A stretch of 33,399 nucleotides of DNA from a virus. The stretch lies in the IMG/VR virus record IMGVR_UViG_3300045733_000248, positions 1 through 33,399 of that record; one strand, given 5' to 3'. Numbering within the stretch: the first letter of the stretch is position 1; each line of letters begins with the position of its first letter. Positions 14,380-20,295 of the stretch are shown in pieces. The notes under the pieces are model-generated. The model saw nothing but the letters and a program-made list of their open reading frames with translations. It was not told where the DNA came from and did not search any database. Made by a program: the position numbers and the translations under genes.

Positions 14380-14437
14380 GGTTGGGAACGCCCCAAAACT
14401 CTTAGTGAGTTCCATTCCGAAAACTCCATTCCCAACC
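14380..14437. repeat. 9-bp perfect inverted repeat with 40-nt insert
   Basis: GGTTGGGAA (14380-14388) and TTCCCAACC (14429-14437) are perfect complements. The insert also holds two near-identical AAAACTC direct repeats and a small CTC/GAG hairpin. It lies in the 127-nt gap between the 85-aa and the zinc gene and may be a structured leader RNA or an operator. Confidence 0.45.
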
Positions 14438-14475
14438 AATCCAATCTACCTTTCTCTCTCGTTATAGAGGGAGAG

Positions 14476-14733
14476 TTATTTTTTAGTTTTTGGCGTTAAT
14501 ACAAACATTACTGAATTTTCTTGTTCTTCTGCACGATAATATCCACCTTGACACTCATAAACATTTGCGCCGAAAACTCTGTCATGTCTAGCATCAACGA
14601 ATGTTCCTACCTTAATAACTGTATGAATATCATCATCAGGCGAAATATAACTCAATGCTTCTTTTTCTGCATCATTTTCAGCCGTAAACATTATTTGCTT
14701 TACTTGGTCTGTAATTAAAATTGCTGTTTTCAT
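14476..14733 (-). CDS. Hypothetical protein, 85 aa
   Basis: Start ATG 14733 follows a strong Shine-Dalgarno (GAGGAGGAAT). The protein (MKTAILITDQVKQIMFTAEN ...) is a small alpha/beta protein with an acidic helix (DAEKEALSYISPDDD) and a C-terminal strand region (ANVYECQGGYYRAEE). No motif is recognised; the look is of a small single-domain soluble protein. Confidence 0.6.
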   Translation of the reverse strand: MKTAILITDQVKQIMFTAENDAEKEALSYISPDDDIHTVIKVGTFVDARHDRVFGANVYECQGGYYRAEEQENSVMFVLTPKTKK

Positions 14734-14759
14734 ATTCCTCCTCTCGTTATAGAGTAGAG

Positions 14760-14891
14760 CTATTTCCAAATTGCTTTTACTATTATTTCTAGTGATGCAA
14801 AAATTGTTGGTAATGACAACGCTATTCCTGCGGCAAGTATCATACACCCACAACCCATTCCCTCATATAAGTCTTTTTTATCATTTTTCAT
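14760..14891 (-). CDS. Small single-pass membrane protein, 43 aa
   Basis: The frame reads MKNDKKDLYEGMGCGCM followed by a hydrophobic helix (ILAAGIALSLPTIFASLEII) and a short VKAIWK tail. It is flanked on both sides by the repeated junction motif; the stop codon lies inside one copy. It has no clear Shine-Dalgarno. Function unknown. Confidence 0.5.
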   Translation of the reverse strand: MKNDKKDLYEGMGCGCMILAAGIALSLPTIFASLEIIVKAIWK

Positions 14892-14912
14892 ATAGAGTAG
14901 AGCTACTACAAC

Positions 14913-15008
14913 TTATGCGTTATTCCTCCCGCACCAATTACATTGTACAACACCTTTTTTATTTGATAGTAAGTGTCCGCAGTGTTTACAAAATCGTAAT
15001 TTATTCAT
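14913..15008 (-). CDS. Zinc-ribbon microprotein, 31 aa (paralog of the 30-aa one at 15.6 kb)
   Basis: MNKLRFCKHCGHLLSNKKG followed by VVQCNWCGRNNA is a complete zinc-ribbon pair, CxxC-x(13)-CxxC. It is closely similar over its whole length to the 30-aa protein encoded at 15568-15660, so one is a duplicate. It starts in an ATGA overlap with NinG. Such minimal ribbons resemble the ribbon of transcription factors or primases; the role is unknown. Confidence 0.7.
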   Translation of the reverse strand: MNKLRFCKHCGHLLSNKKGVVQCNWCGRNNA

Positions 15009-15379
15009 ATAAGTTCCTTTAGTTTTTCTTCATAGAATACTTGGTTAAACGTGATCTTTTTTTGTTGGTCTTTCAATAATCCGGTATATTCTTTCACATA
15101 CTTTACCATCATGGATCGCCAGAACTCCGGGTGGTAAGTGTAATAGACATGGTGGCCGCTACAAATACACAAAGCGTTTCTGAAGTCCCACCGTAAGAAT
15201 AAATTTCCCCGACCTATGATGTGTGCCGTTTGTAATACTCCCCCGCAGTTCACATGGTCTTTTCCTTGAAGATAACATCGTCCAAACTCCCGTACTTTCA
15301 AGCTAAATAGTTTATCCAGCTTATTCTTCGCCGTTGTTTTATTCCATTTCTTTTTCTTCGCAAACATCAGCTTTTTCAT
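15005..15379 (-). CDS. ninG: NinG/Rap-like recombination nuclease, 124 aa
   Basis: The core GRCYLQGKDHVNCGGVLQTAHIIGRGNLFLRWD, then NALCICSGHH, matches lambda NinG (Rap)-like proteins of the HNH superfamily: a Cys pair, AHI-GR, RWD, N and C-x-C-x2-H. Rap resolves recombination intermediates. The protein has a basic N-terminus (KKKKWNKTTAKNKL). It lies in the recombination/early cluster with the ERF-like annealing protein about 2 kb upstream. The family call is good; the substrate in this phage is unknown. Confidence 0.8.
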   Translation of the reverse strand: MKKLMFAKKKKWNKTTAKNKLDKLFSLKVREFGRCYLQGKDHVNCGGVLQTAHIIGRGNLFLRWDFRNALCICSGHHVYYTYHPEFWRSMMVKYVKEYTGLLKDQQKKITFNQVFYEEKLKELI

Positions 15380-15397
15380 ATCTCTTGAATAGTAGAA

Positions 15398-15571
15398 CTA
15401 AATATATCCTTCTCTCATTAAGTGTCCAATTATTGGGTCTTTCATCAAAAACGCTTTCATTCCTTGCTTAAAATGCGCTTCGCACAAATGAACGGTCTTT
15501 TTCAACGTATGGTCTATCACTGTATATCGTATTTTTATTTTACAACCTTCTAACGCTTCACACTTTTTCAT
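15398..15571 (-). CDS. Small Cys/His protein, 57 aa
   Basis: Start ATG 15571 overlaps the stop of the zinc-ribbon gene (ATGA). The protein has CEALEGCKIK and HLCEAHFKQG, a C-x5-C and C-x2-H arrangement able to bind zinc, followed by a helical end. No family recognised. Confidence 0.55.
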   Translation of the reverse strand: MKKCEALEGCKIKIRYTVIDHTLKKTVHLCEAHFKQGMKAFLMKDPIIGHLMREGYI

Positions 15572-15660
15572 GCGTTTACCCTTCCGCAATTCTTACAAAT
15601 AACAATACCTTTTTTCTTTGACAATATATGGCCGCAGAATTTACAGAACCGTATCACCAT
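15568..15660 (-). CDS. Zinc-ribbon microprotein, 30 aa
   Basis: Start ATG 15660 has a Shine-Dalgarno (GAGGAAGAAAT). The protein MVIRFCKFCGHILSKKKG, then IVICKNCGRVNA, is a minimal CxxC-x(13)-CxxC ribbon, paralogous to the 31-aa one at 14913. It overlaps the HTH gene by 7 nt, suggesting coupling with a DNA-binding partner. Confidence 0.7.
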   Translation of the reverse strand: MVIRFCKFCGHILSKKKGIVICKNCGRVNA

Positions 15661-15818
15661 ATTTCTTCCTCTTTGGCTTGCTTTAATCTCCGGCCGACTG
15701 TCCCCACACTGATATTGTACTTCTTGGCAAGCTGGTTCCACGACATACCCCCCCGGTGTTCCCGAAGCATCTTTTGTCGGCGTTTCTTCCATGTGTTTAA
15801 CCATGCGGCTCGTTTCAT
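15654..15818 (-). CDS. Helix-turn-helix microprotein, 54 aa
   Basis: MKRAAWLNTWKKRRQKML, then GMSWNQLAKKYNISVGTVGRRLKQAKEEE, forms a textbook HTH (LAKKYNISVGTVGRRL with the turn at NIS-VGT). The N-terminus is strongly basic. At 54 residues it is a minimal DNA-binding regulator or a Xis/terminase-type adaptor. TATACT lies 6 nt before its ATG. It is the first gene after an intergenic hairpin, so it may head its own transcript and regulate the genes after it. Confidence 0.7.
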   Translation of the reverse strand: MKRAAWLNTWKKRRQKMLREHRGGMSWNQLAKKYNISVGTVGRRLKQAKEEEIW

Positions 15819-15824
15819 AATAAT

Positions 15825-15830
15825 AGTATA
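15825..15830 (-). promoter_or_regulatory. -10 (TATACT) for leaderless HTH gene
   Basis: TATACT ends 6 nt before ATG 15818. A TTGACA lies 8 nt further upstream, too close to pair with this -10, but at 16 nt from TATTAT, which overlaps the ATG. Which pair is used is uncertain. Confidence 0.4.
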
Positions 15831-15855
15831 TACCCGATTGTCAATAGTTCCCTGT

Positions 15856-15880
15856 ATTGCCGTCAGTGTATGGCGGCAAT
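15856..15880. terminator. 9-bp intergenic hairpin after ParB-like gene
   Basis: ATTGCCGTC pairs with GGCGGCAAT (one wobble) around a 7-nt loop, directly after the ParB-like stop codon and before the HTH promoter. It lacks a clear T-run, so it may be a weak terminator or a binding site. Confidence 0.45.
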
Positions 15881-15887
15881 CACGAAA

Positions 15888-16568
15888 TTATTTCACGTAA
15901 CTTAACAAAATTTCGTACATTTCGTCCGTATCGGTTGAAATGGCAATAATCTTCCCGCGTGTTTTTATTGCATTTGCAACCACCACGTCTTTCTTCTCCT
16001 GGGCAAGTCTACGCGCTGCATACGCTACCGACCGGGGCAACATACCCTTTCTATTACTTAACTGACGAACGTCAAAAAGTAAATCCGCTGCCCGATGAGC
16101 GATCTCCCGTTGTTCCGGGTTAAACCGCAACCGTTCCAAAAGCGTCTTGGAGTTCAAACTTCCTCCCGCCAGTCCCCCGACATGAAGAAGTATTCCTATA
16201 CTTGGGGAAAGGGCGTAATCATCACAAAACCCCCTCAGGTAGAGCATTGTTTTATTCCCCAGTACAATCATGCTATCTATAAAATCTTTCAACTTCCAGT
16301 TGCGTAGGGTCGTATTCAGCTCAATAATCTCATCCAGTCCCGACCGGGGAACGACAAGGTAATAAATCGGCCATTTATTTTGCTTCGCAACCTCAAGGCG
16401 GTGTTGACCGTCAATAACTTCCATTGCCTCATTGACGAGAATAGGAGCGTATTCCAAGAGGTTTCGCTTGCTAATACTGACCGTCAACTTCGCAAGATGT
16501 CCCTGATTTAATGTTCTGTTTCCGTTGACAAACTTAAATTGATCGTAATTTGTTGTTTTTTGGATCAT
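15888..16568 (-). CDS. ParB-like (ParB/sulfiredoxin fold) protein, 226 aa
   Basis: The 226-residue protein has the ParB-nuclease fold signature in VNEAMEVIDGQHRLEVAKQN (near 45-65), followed by WPIYYLVV and a helical part (residues 85-226) that lacks an obvious ParB HTH. DGQHR is the catalytic/nucleotide loop of this fold. Phages use such proteins as CTP switches, nucleases or regulators. No ParA is nearby. A strong Shine-Dalgarno (AAGGAGGTGA) precedes ATG 16568, which lies inside the zinc gene upstream. Confidence 0.75.
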   Translation of the reverse strand: MIQKTTNYDQFKFVNGNRTLNQGHLAKLTVSISKRNLLEYAPILVNEAMEVIDGQHRLEVAKQNKWPIYYLVVPRSGLDEIIELNTTLRNWKLKDFIDSMIVLGNKTMLYLRGFCDDYALSPSIGILLHVGGLAGGSLNSKTLLERLRFNPEQREIAHRAADLLFDVRQLSNRKGMLPRSVAYAARRLAQEKKDVVVANAIKTRGKIIAISTDTDEMYEILLSYVK

Positions 16569-16728
16569 GTTTCACCTCCTTCCATCTATCCAGACTTTTC
16601 TTTACAAACTCTGGCTGACACGAAAAACAGAGGTCAACCATGCCCCGCAAGCGACACCACTCATGCGACCTCTCGCTTATCTTCTCCCGACACTTAATAC
16701 ACCGGTAGTCAAAACGGACATCGGTCAT
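16534..16728 (-). CDS. Zinc-binding small protein, 64 aa
   Basis: YRCIKCREKISER and LCFSCQPEFVKK supply two CxxC pairs about 25 residues apart, with a His in between, a small treble-clef finger of HNH/zinc ribbon type. The C-terminus is basic. Start overlaps the upstream stop (ATGA), with GAGG before it. Function unknown. Confidence 0.65.
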   Translation of the reverse strand: MTDVRFDYRCIKCREKISERSHEWCRLRGMVDLCFSCQPEFVKKSLDRWKEVKHDPKNNKLRSI

Positions 16729-16979
16729 ATATTTAACCTCTTAGCAATTATCTCAGCGTTCGGGTGTCCCCCCGGATCGCACCCGTTTTCATCGTAGGTA
16801 TCCGCTTCCCATGTTTCTTTCCATGACTCATACGCGGCTTCGCTTGCGTTTTGCATCTCATCAGCAAGCGCAATAATATCCATATCGCTTAGTCCCTCAA
16901 TGTCTACCTCAATTCCGTATTTCTCACACCCATTGAGAAAGTCTATGGCATCTTGTAAGCGTTTCTTAACATCTTTCAT
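16725..16979 (-). CDS. Acidic hypothetical protein, 84 aa
   Basis: From ATG 16979 (ATGA overlap with the annealing protein gene) the protein is 84 residues and acidic: KKRLQDAIDFLNGCEKYGIEVDIEGLSD, with a Trp/Glu/Asp-rich end. Highly acidic small phage proteins can mimic DNA, but there is no specific evidence here. No family recognised. Confidence 0.6.
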   Translation of the reverse strand: MKDVKKRLQDAIDFLNGCEKYGIEVDIEGLSDMDIIALADEMQNASEAAYESWKETWEADTYDENGCDPGGHPNAEIIAKRLNI

Positions 16980-17431
16980 AGTTTTCGTGAACACCCCGGT
17001 TTATGATATTTCCCGGTTGCGCCACACTCAGGACATTTAGTAATTACTGGTTCATCAGGAAAGCCCTCGTGGGCCATTGAGCTGCCCGTAGAAGCCTTGA
17101 CCATCTCATCGGCGGTTGCTATACCCTCTACCAGCCCAAAGCCGGCAAACCCCAATGCCCGTCCGACCGCCGAAGTTTCCGCTACTTCGTAGGGCGACAT
17201 CTTTTCAATAGCCTTGCCCGGATTGGCGGCACTCATGCCGGTAAACGTCTGCGTGGCAATTCTCCCCGCAACCGTTACCGTTGCCTTGACCAGAATATAT
17301 GGTTCATGGGTGACCACTTCCGTTTGAATGGAAATAAACTTGCCGCTATCGTGAGCCATTTGCACCCGTCCGGCGACCGTTAGGTATTGTTTTCCGTGTA
17401 TTCCTACGGTGAATTGTTTGAGATCGGTCAT
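16976..17431 (-). CDS. ERF/Rad52-like single-strand annealing protein with zinc tail, 151 aa
   Basis: The 151-residue protein has KQYLTVAGRVQMAHD, then VKATVTVAGRIATQTFTGMS, and the highly typical AETSAVGRALGFAGFG (about 83-98) of ERF-like phage annealing proteins. The C-terminal CPECGATGKYHKPGC is a small zinc ribbon. ERF proteins anneal complementary single strands in phage recombination. At 151 residues it is a short member. With NinG nearby it forms a recombination module. A weak upstream site (GGAGGC) precedes ATG 17431. Confidence 0.8.
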   Translation of the reverse strand: MTDLKQFTVGIHGKQYLTVAGRVQMAHDSGKFISIQTEVVTHEPYILVKATVTVAGRIATQTFTGMSAANPGKAIEKMSPYEVAETSAVGRALGFAGFGLVEGIATADEMVKASTGSSMAHEGFPDEPVITKCPECGATGKYHKPGCSRKL

Positions 17432-17640
17432 AGAGCCTCCTGTTCTGAATATATTGTACTTTCCGCCTGTTGGCTTTGTTCAGTAATTCCGCCGGTTTTT
17501 ATGCGTTCCACCATAGCTTCACAATTTGCGCACAAAATAGATCCGTACCATGTACCGGAAACCTGCCTATTCGTCCCACACTGATCGCAAACCAGATCTG
17601 GATAGTAATCCTCCTGATTATCCATATATGCGTTGTTCAT
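17428..17640 (-). CDS. Zinc-ribbon protein, 70 aa
   Basis: From ATG 17640 (Shine-Dalgarno AAAGGAAAAGT) the protein has LVCDQCGTNRQVSGTWYGS, then LCANCEAMVERI, a CxxC-x(17)-CxxC ribbon, followed by a Gln/Glu/Ser-rich tail. It ends in an ATGA overlap with the annealing protein gene. Role unknown; coupling suggests partnership in recombination or regulation. Confidence 0.65.
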   Translation of the reverse strand: MNNAYMDNQEDYYPDLVCDQCGTNRQVSGTWYGSILCANCEAMVERIKTGGITEQSQQAESTIYSEQEAL

Positions 17641-17831
17641 ACTTTTCCTTTCTTCAAATCCGTAAAGACGGTATCGTTGAAAATTGCCTGTGTTGCATCT
17701 ATCCCCGCGCGGCAACAAAAAAGAGCAAGTTCATTGAGCGTAATTTTACGTTCAAGGTATTGCTCCTGAAACTCATTAAGCTGGTACACCAGCTTTTTTC
17801 CTCTCTCCCCGCCTTTTGCTTTAGCATCCAT
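17637..17831 (-). CDS. Hypothetical helical protein, 64 aa
   Basis: MDAKAKGGERGKKLVYQLNEFQ, then charged helices and GIDATQAIFNDTVF. Small, soluble, with a Cys pair (FCCRAG). The first gene after the strong promoter at 17879-17908, with Shine-Dalgarno AAAGGATAGT. No family recognised. Confidence 0.6.
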   Translation of the reverse strand: MDAKAKGGERGKKLVYQLNEFQEQYLERKITLNELALFCCRAGIDATQAIFNDTVFTDLKKGKV

Positions 17832-17843
17832 ACTATCCTTTCC

Positions 17844-17859
17844 GCCTGTATAATCAGGC
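17844..17859. promoter_or_regulatory. 16-bp inverted repeat GCCTG-N6-CAGGC, likely operator
   Basis: A perfect 5-bp palindrome arm pair around TATAAT lies between the early promoter and the first gene, about 12 nt downstream of the expected transcription start. Two related TTATAC units lie in the promoter itself. It is a good candidate for a repressor site. Confidence 0.5.
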
Positions 17860-17878
17860 TATACGTTTCTATAATGGG

Positions 17879-17908
17879 AGTATAACAGGGTATAACCCCT
17901 TATGTCAA
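17879..17908 (-). promoter_or_regulatory. Strong early promoter
   Basis: Minus strand: TTGACA (17903-17908), 18 nt, TATACT (17879-17884), with TG-T before the -10. The spacer contains GGGTTATACCC, a palindromic unit. It drives the 64-aa gene and the recombination operon behind it. Confidence 0.75.
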
Positions 17909-18123
17909 GGGGCAAGACCCGCGGCGTTCTTTTTCCGTTCCAACGCCCATTTCAAAAGTAGCCCGCGTTTTTTCACCATCTCCCTATCGGGGCCAACACT
18001 TGTTGTATAGAGTACCCGGAGTTCTTCTATTCTTTTTTCAATTTCGGGAATAGACAATCCCTGACGGGAAGGGAACTTTATGGGAACGAATGGTACTTTT
18101 ATCTTATCCATATCATTTATCAA
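17905..18123 (-). CDS. Hypothetical helical protein, 72 aa
   Basis: The protein has a Pro/Val-rich start (KVPFVPIKFPSRQG), then LSIPEIEKRIEELRVLY and basic helices (MVKKRGLLLKWALERKK). ATG 18111 (MDKIKV) is an alternative start; neither has a clear Shine-Dalgarno. The stop overlaps the -35 of the next promoter. No family recognised. Confidence 0.55.
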   Translation of the reverse strand: MINDMDKIKVPFVPIKFPSRQGLSIPEIEKRIEELRVLYTTSVGPDREMVKKRGLLLKWALERKKNAAGLAP

Positions 18124-18204
18124 CGCAACTATATCATTTCAACTGCTAACGCACTCCTCCCCTAAAACCATTCCCGCCCATCCAAAAGCCGTTTCCTAGA
18201 ATTA

Positions 18205-18233
18205 ATTGTCCCACCTGAGTTTTGTCAGGTCAA
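18205..18233 (-). promoter_or_regulatory. Promoter with palindromic operator in the spacer
   Basis: Minus strand: TTGACC (18228-18233), 17 nt, GACAAT (18205-18210). The spacer holds ACCTGA-N6-TCAGGT (18213-18230), a perfect 6-bp inverted repeat overlapping the -35. A protein bound there would block polymerase. Confidence 0.55.
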
Positions 18234-18235
18234 TA

Positions 18236-18448
18236 TCAATTCTGAGGTATCCGTATTTTATTAGAGCGCGGCCCAGTCCGTTTTATTGCAACCTTTTCAG
18301 GAAACGGCGGCTGGCCAGTCTGCTTCTCTTTTTTAATGAGATATTTATAGTGACGTTTGAGGTTGGTTAATACGCGGGATTGATCCTGCGACCGGGCCTT
18401 ACTATTTACCAAATACCAATTGCCAATAAGATGAATGGTGTGGGTCAT
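18236..18448 (-). CDS. Possible basic protein, 70 aa
   Basis: From ATG 18448 the frame reads MTHTIHLIGNWYLVNSKARS followed by a strongly basic helical region (TNLKRHYKYLIKKEKQTG) and a basic end. The ATG comes immediately after a terminator T-run and there is no ribosome site, so expression is doubtful unless leaderless or read-through. A longer version starting at 18577 would have to be translated through the terminator stem and is not accepted. Confidence 0.4.
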   Translation of the reverse strand: MTHTIHLIGNWYLVNSKARSQDQSRVLTNLKRHYKYLIKKEKQTGQPPFPEKVAIKRTGPRSNKIRIPQN

Positions 18449-18515
18449 AAAAAAATCGGCTCTGTTCCTCTGGCCTGGTTGCGCTTGAACACGCTGACCA
18501 GAAGAACAAAACCGA
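18449..18515 (-). terminator. Long-stem intrinsic terminator
   Basis: Minus strand: CGGTTTTGTTCTTCTGG pairs with CCAGAGGAACAGAGCCG (17 positions with a few G-U pairs) around a 22-nt loop, followed by A and seven T. It is the most convincing terminator in the window. Confidence 0.75.
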
Positions 18516-18533
18516 CTTTGTTCAAGTATTTCC
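18449..18533 (-). ncRNA. Candidate small RNA, about 85 nt
   Basis: The promoter at 18540-18568 and the terminator ending at 18449 are only about 90 nt apart, which would give a short transcript made mostly of one long hairpin. Its 5' part also holds TTGAAC, complementary to GTTCAA in the loop, allowing an alternative fold. No known RNA family is recognised. It could be a regulatory small RNA or an attenuator for the 70-aa frame. Confidence 0.5.
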
Positions 18534-18539
18534 AATAAC

Positions 18540-18568
18540 ACAATACCGCAAAATAAGGGGATGGTCAA
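18540..18568 (-). promoter_or_regulatory. Promoter of candidate small RNA
   Basis: Minus strand: TTGACC (18563-18568), 17 nt, TATTGT (18540-18545). It lies in the gap directly after the 185-aa gene. Confidence 0.55.
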
Positions 18569-18598
18569 GACTATCAATGTGGTACAAACTAGGGCAAG

Positions 18599-19156
18599 TT
18601 ACTCCGTGTCGCCGTTGAGGAGGTGTTCCTCGCGGAGCTTGGCAATAAGTTCGTTTCTTTCTGCTGGGTCTAATTTAAGCATATCCTTATATGCGCTATT
18701 TGCTATTTTTTTGAGTTGAGCGCGTTCACCTTTCATCTTCCGGTCATATCCCTCAACAACGACATTGATGGCAAGGGCGGTCTTTTTATCGCCGTTAACG
18801 GGAATAAGCCAATAGCGTTCCCGATCACGGACATACGAAAACATCCGCCTGCTGCTCATGGGAATTTCATCACTCCAATAAAATCTTCGTATTTTCCCAA
18901 TTGCACAATTGCAGGCACTATTCCAAACCCATCGTTCCCCCGGAGATATATGGCCCGATCCCGCAACGGCCCGTATCATTTCGTCTTTAGAAAAATTGTC
19001 CGTTCCCTTATCAATCTTTGCGATTGTCCCGCGGAATATCTTGTCGGCAAGCGAATTGCTCATCCTGCGGGAACGCATTTTGGATTTATGCTTTGAGTCT
19101 ACCGCGGCCTCCTGCATCTCCAAATCCGATTTATACGGTTTATTAAAAATTGACAT
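18599..19156 (-). CDS. Hypothetical protein, 185 aa
   Basis: The protein is basic and helical in its first 60 residues (KHKSKMRSRRMSNSLADKI), followed by a middle part with ERWVWNSACNCAIGKIRRFYW and YVRDRERYWLIPVNGDKK, which looks like a small beta domain, and a C-terminal helix. I recognise no family. It follows the ParB gene by one base with a GGGG ribosome site, so ParB and this protein are co-expressed; a DNA-binding or ParB-partner role is conceivable only by context. Confidence 0.65.
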   Translation of the reverse strand: MSIFNKPYKSDLEMQEAAVDSKHKSKMRSRRMSNSLADKIFRGTIAKIDKGTDNFSKDEMIRAVAGSGHISPGERWVWNSACNCAIGKIRRFYWSDEIPMSSRRMFSYVRDRERYWLIPVNGDKKTALAINVVVEGYDRKMKGERAQLKKIANSAYKDMLKLDPAERNELIAKLREEHLLNGDTE

Positions 19157-19157
19157 A

Positions 19158-20132
19158 TTATTCCCCTTTCAATGTTCTGCCTGTTTTTGTAAGCTCCCCA
19201 CGGGTAATCATGTACTTCTCAAGTTCCCCGATATAGTCAGTCAGACCCGGCAGCACGGTCGTCAGCGTCCGGTGTAACTTCACCCGAATTTCCACGGGGG
19301 CCAACTTGTAATCAAATCCTTGTAAGGCGGCCCGTAGGGAAAGAGCGCTTCGCATGAGTTGATCCCATTGGTCTACCTGTTTGAACATTTTGTCGGTATT
19401 CCGACCCATTTCCTCCAATTCCTCAATGTCTATATCCGACTCCGCCACTTCAAGCCGGAGCTTCCATTGATTACTTCCCTCATGCGGGTCAGTATAATCC
19501 TGCGAGAGAATCTGTTTGGTGCGCAGCGGGTGTTCGGCGATTGAACGCCTGATGTCTCTCGCCTTATCTGTTGTCCAATCTTCCTTTATTGCCTTTTCTG
19601 CTAGTTTCTCACGGAGTTTGACATCGGGTTCGTTACCGATAATGGTGAGAGGCCAAAATCGTTTCGGTTCGGGGGTCGGAAATTTCGACCCCTTGCTCAA
19701 TACCGACATTGAGGCCAAATACGCACCGTAATCACTTACAGAAGAAGAAAACACCGACTTTGTCGTACCAAGTTTTTTAGCAAGAAATTCATGTGATTGT
19801 TTTGACCCTTTATATAGGTTGTACCATGCCTCTAACCGTTCCGGTGGCTGAAGTTCCGCGCCCTCGGATTGCAGTTGATACAATAGCCGTTCCCACGGCT
19901 GGATATTCGTTTTCACTTCAACGGGAATTTCGGTAATGCCCACCTTTTTAGCAGACCTCCATCGGCGTTCACCGTCTATAATGATATTTTTGTCGTCAAT
20001 AATAACCGGGTATTCTTTTCGGAACCCATCGGCCTTCATGGATGCTTCAAGAGCTTCCATTTTCTCGGCGTTAAAGGTTCTTCGTGGTTGGTTTGGATCG
20101 GGTTTGATACTGGATGTTTTTATAAATTGCAT
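19158..20132 (-). CDS. ParB/RepB/Spo0J family protein, 324 aa
   Basis: Residues 1-85 are a ParB domain: IKPDPNQPRRTF, then PVIIDDKNIIIDGERRWRSAKKVG with the DGERRWR nucleotide loop, then IPVEV. Residues 95-135 hold the HTH part (EFLAKKLGTTKSVFSSSVSDYG). The rest is helical. ParB family proteins bind a centromere-like site and act as CTP-dependent clamps; no ParA is in the window, so transcription control or another DNA role is likely. It heads an operon with a strong promoter (20166-20193) and Shine-Dalgarno AAGGAGGAAT. Confidence 0.85.
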   Translation of the reverse strand: MQFIKTSSIKPDPNQPRRTFNAEKMEALEASMKADGFRKEYPVIIDDKNIIIDGERRWRSAKKVGITEIPVEVKTNIQPWERLLYQLQSEGAELQPPERLEAWYNLYKGSKQSHEFLAKKLGTTKSVFSSSVSDYGAYLASMSVLSKGSKFPTPEPKRFWPLTIIGNEPDVKLREKLAEKAIKEDWTTDKARDIRRSIAEHPLRTKQILSQDYTDPHEGSNQWKLRLEVAESDIDIEELEEMGRNTDKMFKQVDQWDQLMRSALSLRAALQGFDYKLAPVEIRVKLHRTLTTVLPGLTDYIGELEKYMITRGELTKTGRTLKGE

Positions 20133-20165
20133 ATTCCTCCTTTATTCGACATTGATAATTTTTGT

Positions 20166-20193
20166 AGTATATACTTTATTTTATGAATGTCAA
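20166..20193 (-). promoter_or_regulatory. Strong promoter of the parB operon
   Basis: Minus strand: TTGACA (20188-20193), 16 nt, TATACT (20166-20171). The -10 forms part of a perfect 10-bp palindrome AGTATATACT. The 163-nt gap between 20132 and 20296 otherwise holds a run of eight C on this strand and no gene that I can see. Confidence 0.8.
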
Positions 20194-20295
20194 TAGGGAC
20201 GATTAGTACGCGCCATTTTACTCTTTGAGGCTAAAGCGAGAGGTATGAACATGAGGGGGGGGAAAATAAGCCGTTGTAGGGCAATACAGAGCCTT

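Larger units (their letters stand above)
14456..14905. repeat. Repeated gene-junction motif (three copies)
   Basis: CTCTCGTTATAGAG occurs at 14456-14469 and 14741-14754. TATAGAGTAGAGCTA occurs exactly at 14748-14762 and 14891-14905. All lie at gene junctions, covering stop codons or the bases before the next ribosome site. They can form a short CTCT/AGAG hairpin. They look like remains of cassette duplication or a shared junction signal. Confidence 0.5.

Noticed and set aside
18449-18577. Longer N-terminus for the 70-aa frame
   Set aside because: It would be encoded by the terminator stem and promoter; the T-run lies directly before the shorter start.
20251-20262. Run of eight G on the plus strand as a slippage site
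   Set aside because: It lies in non-coding sequence between operons, so no frameshift product would result.
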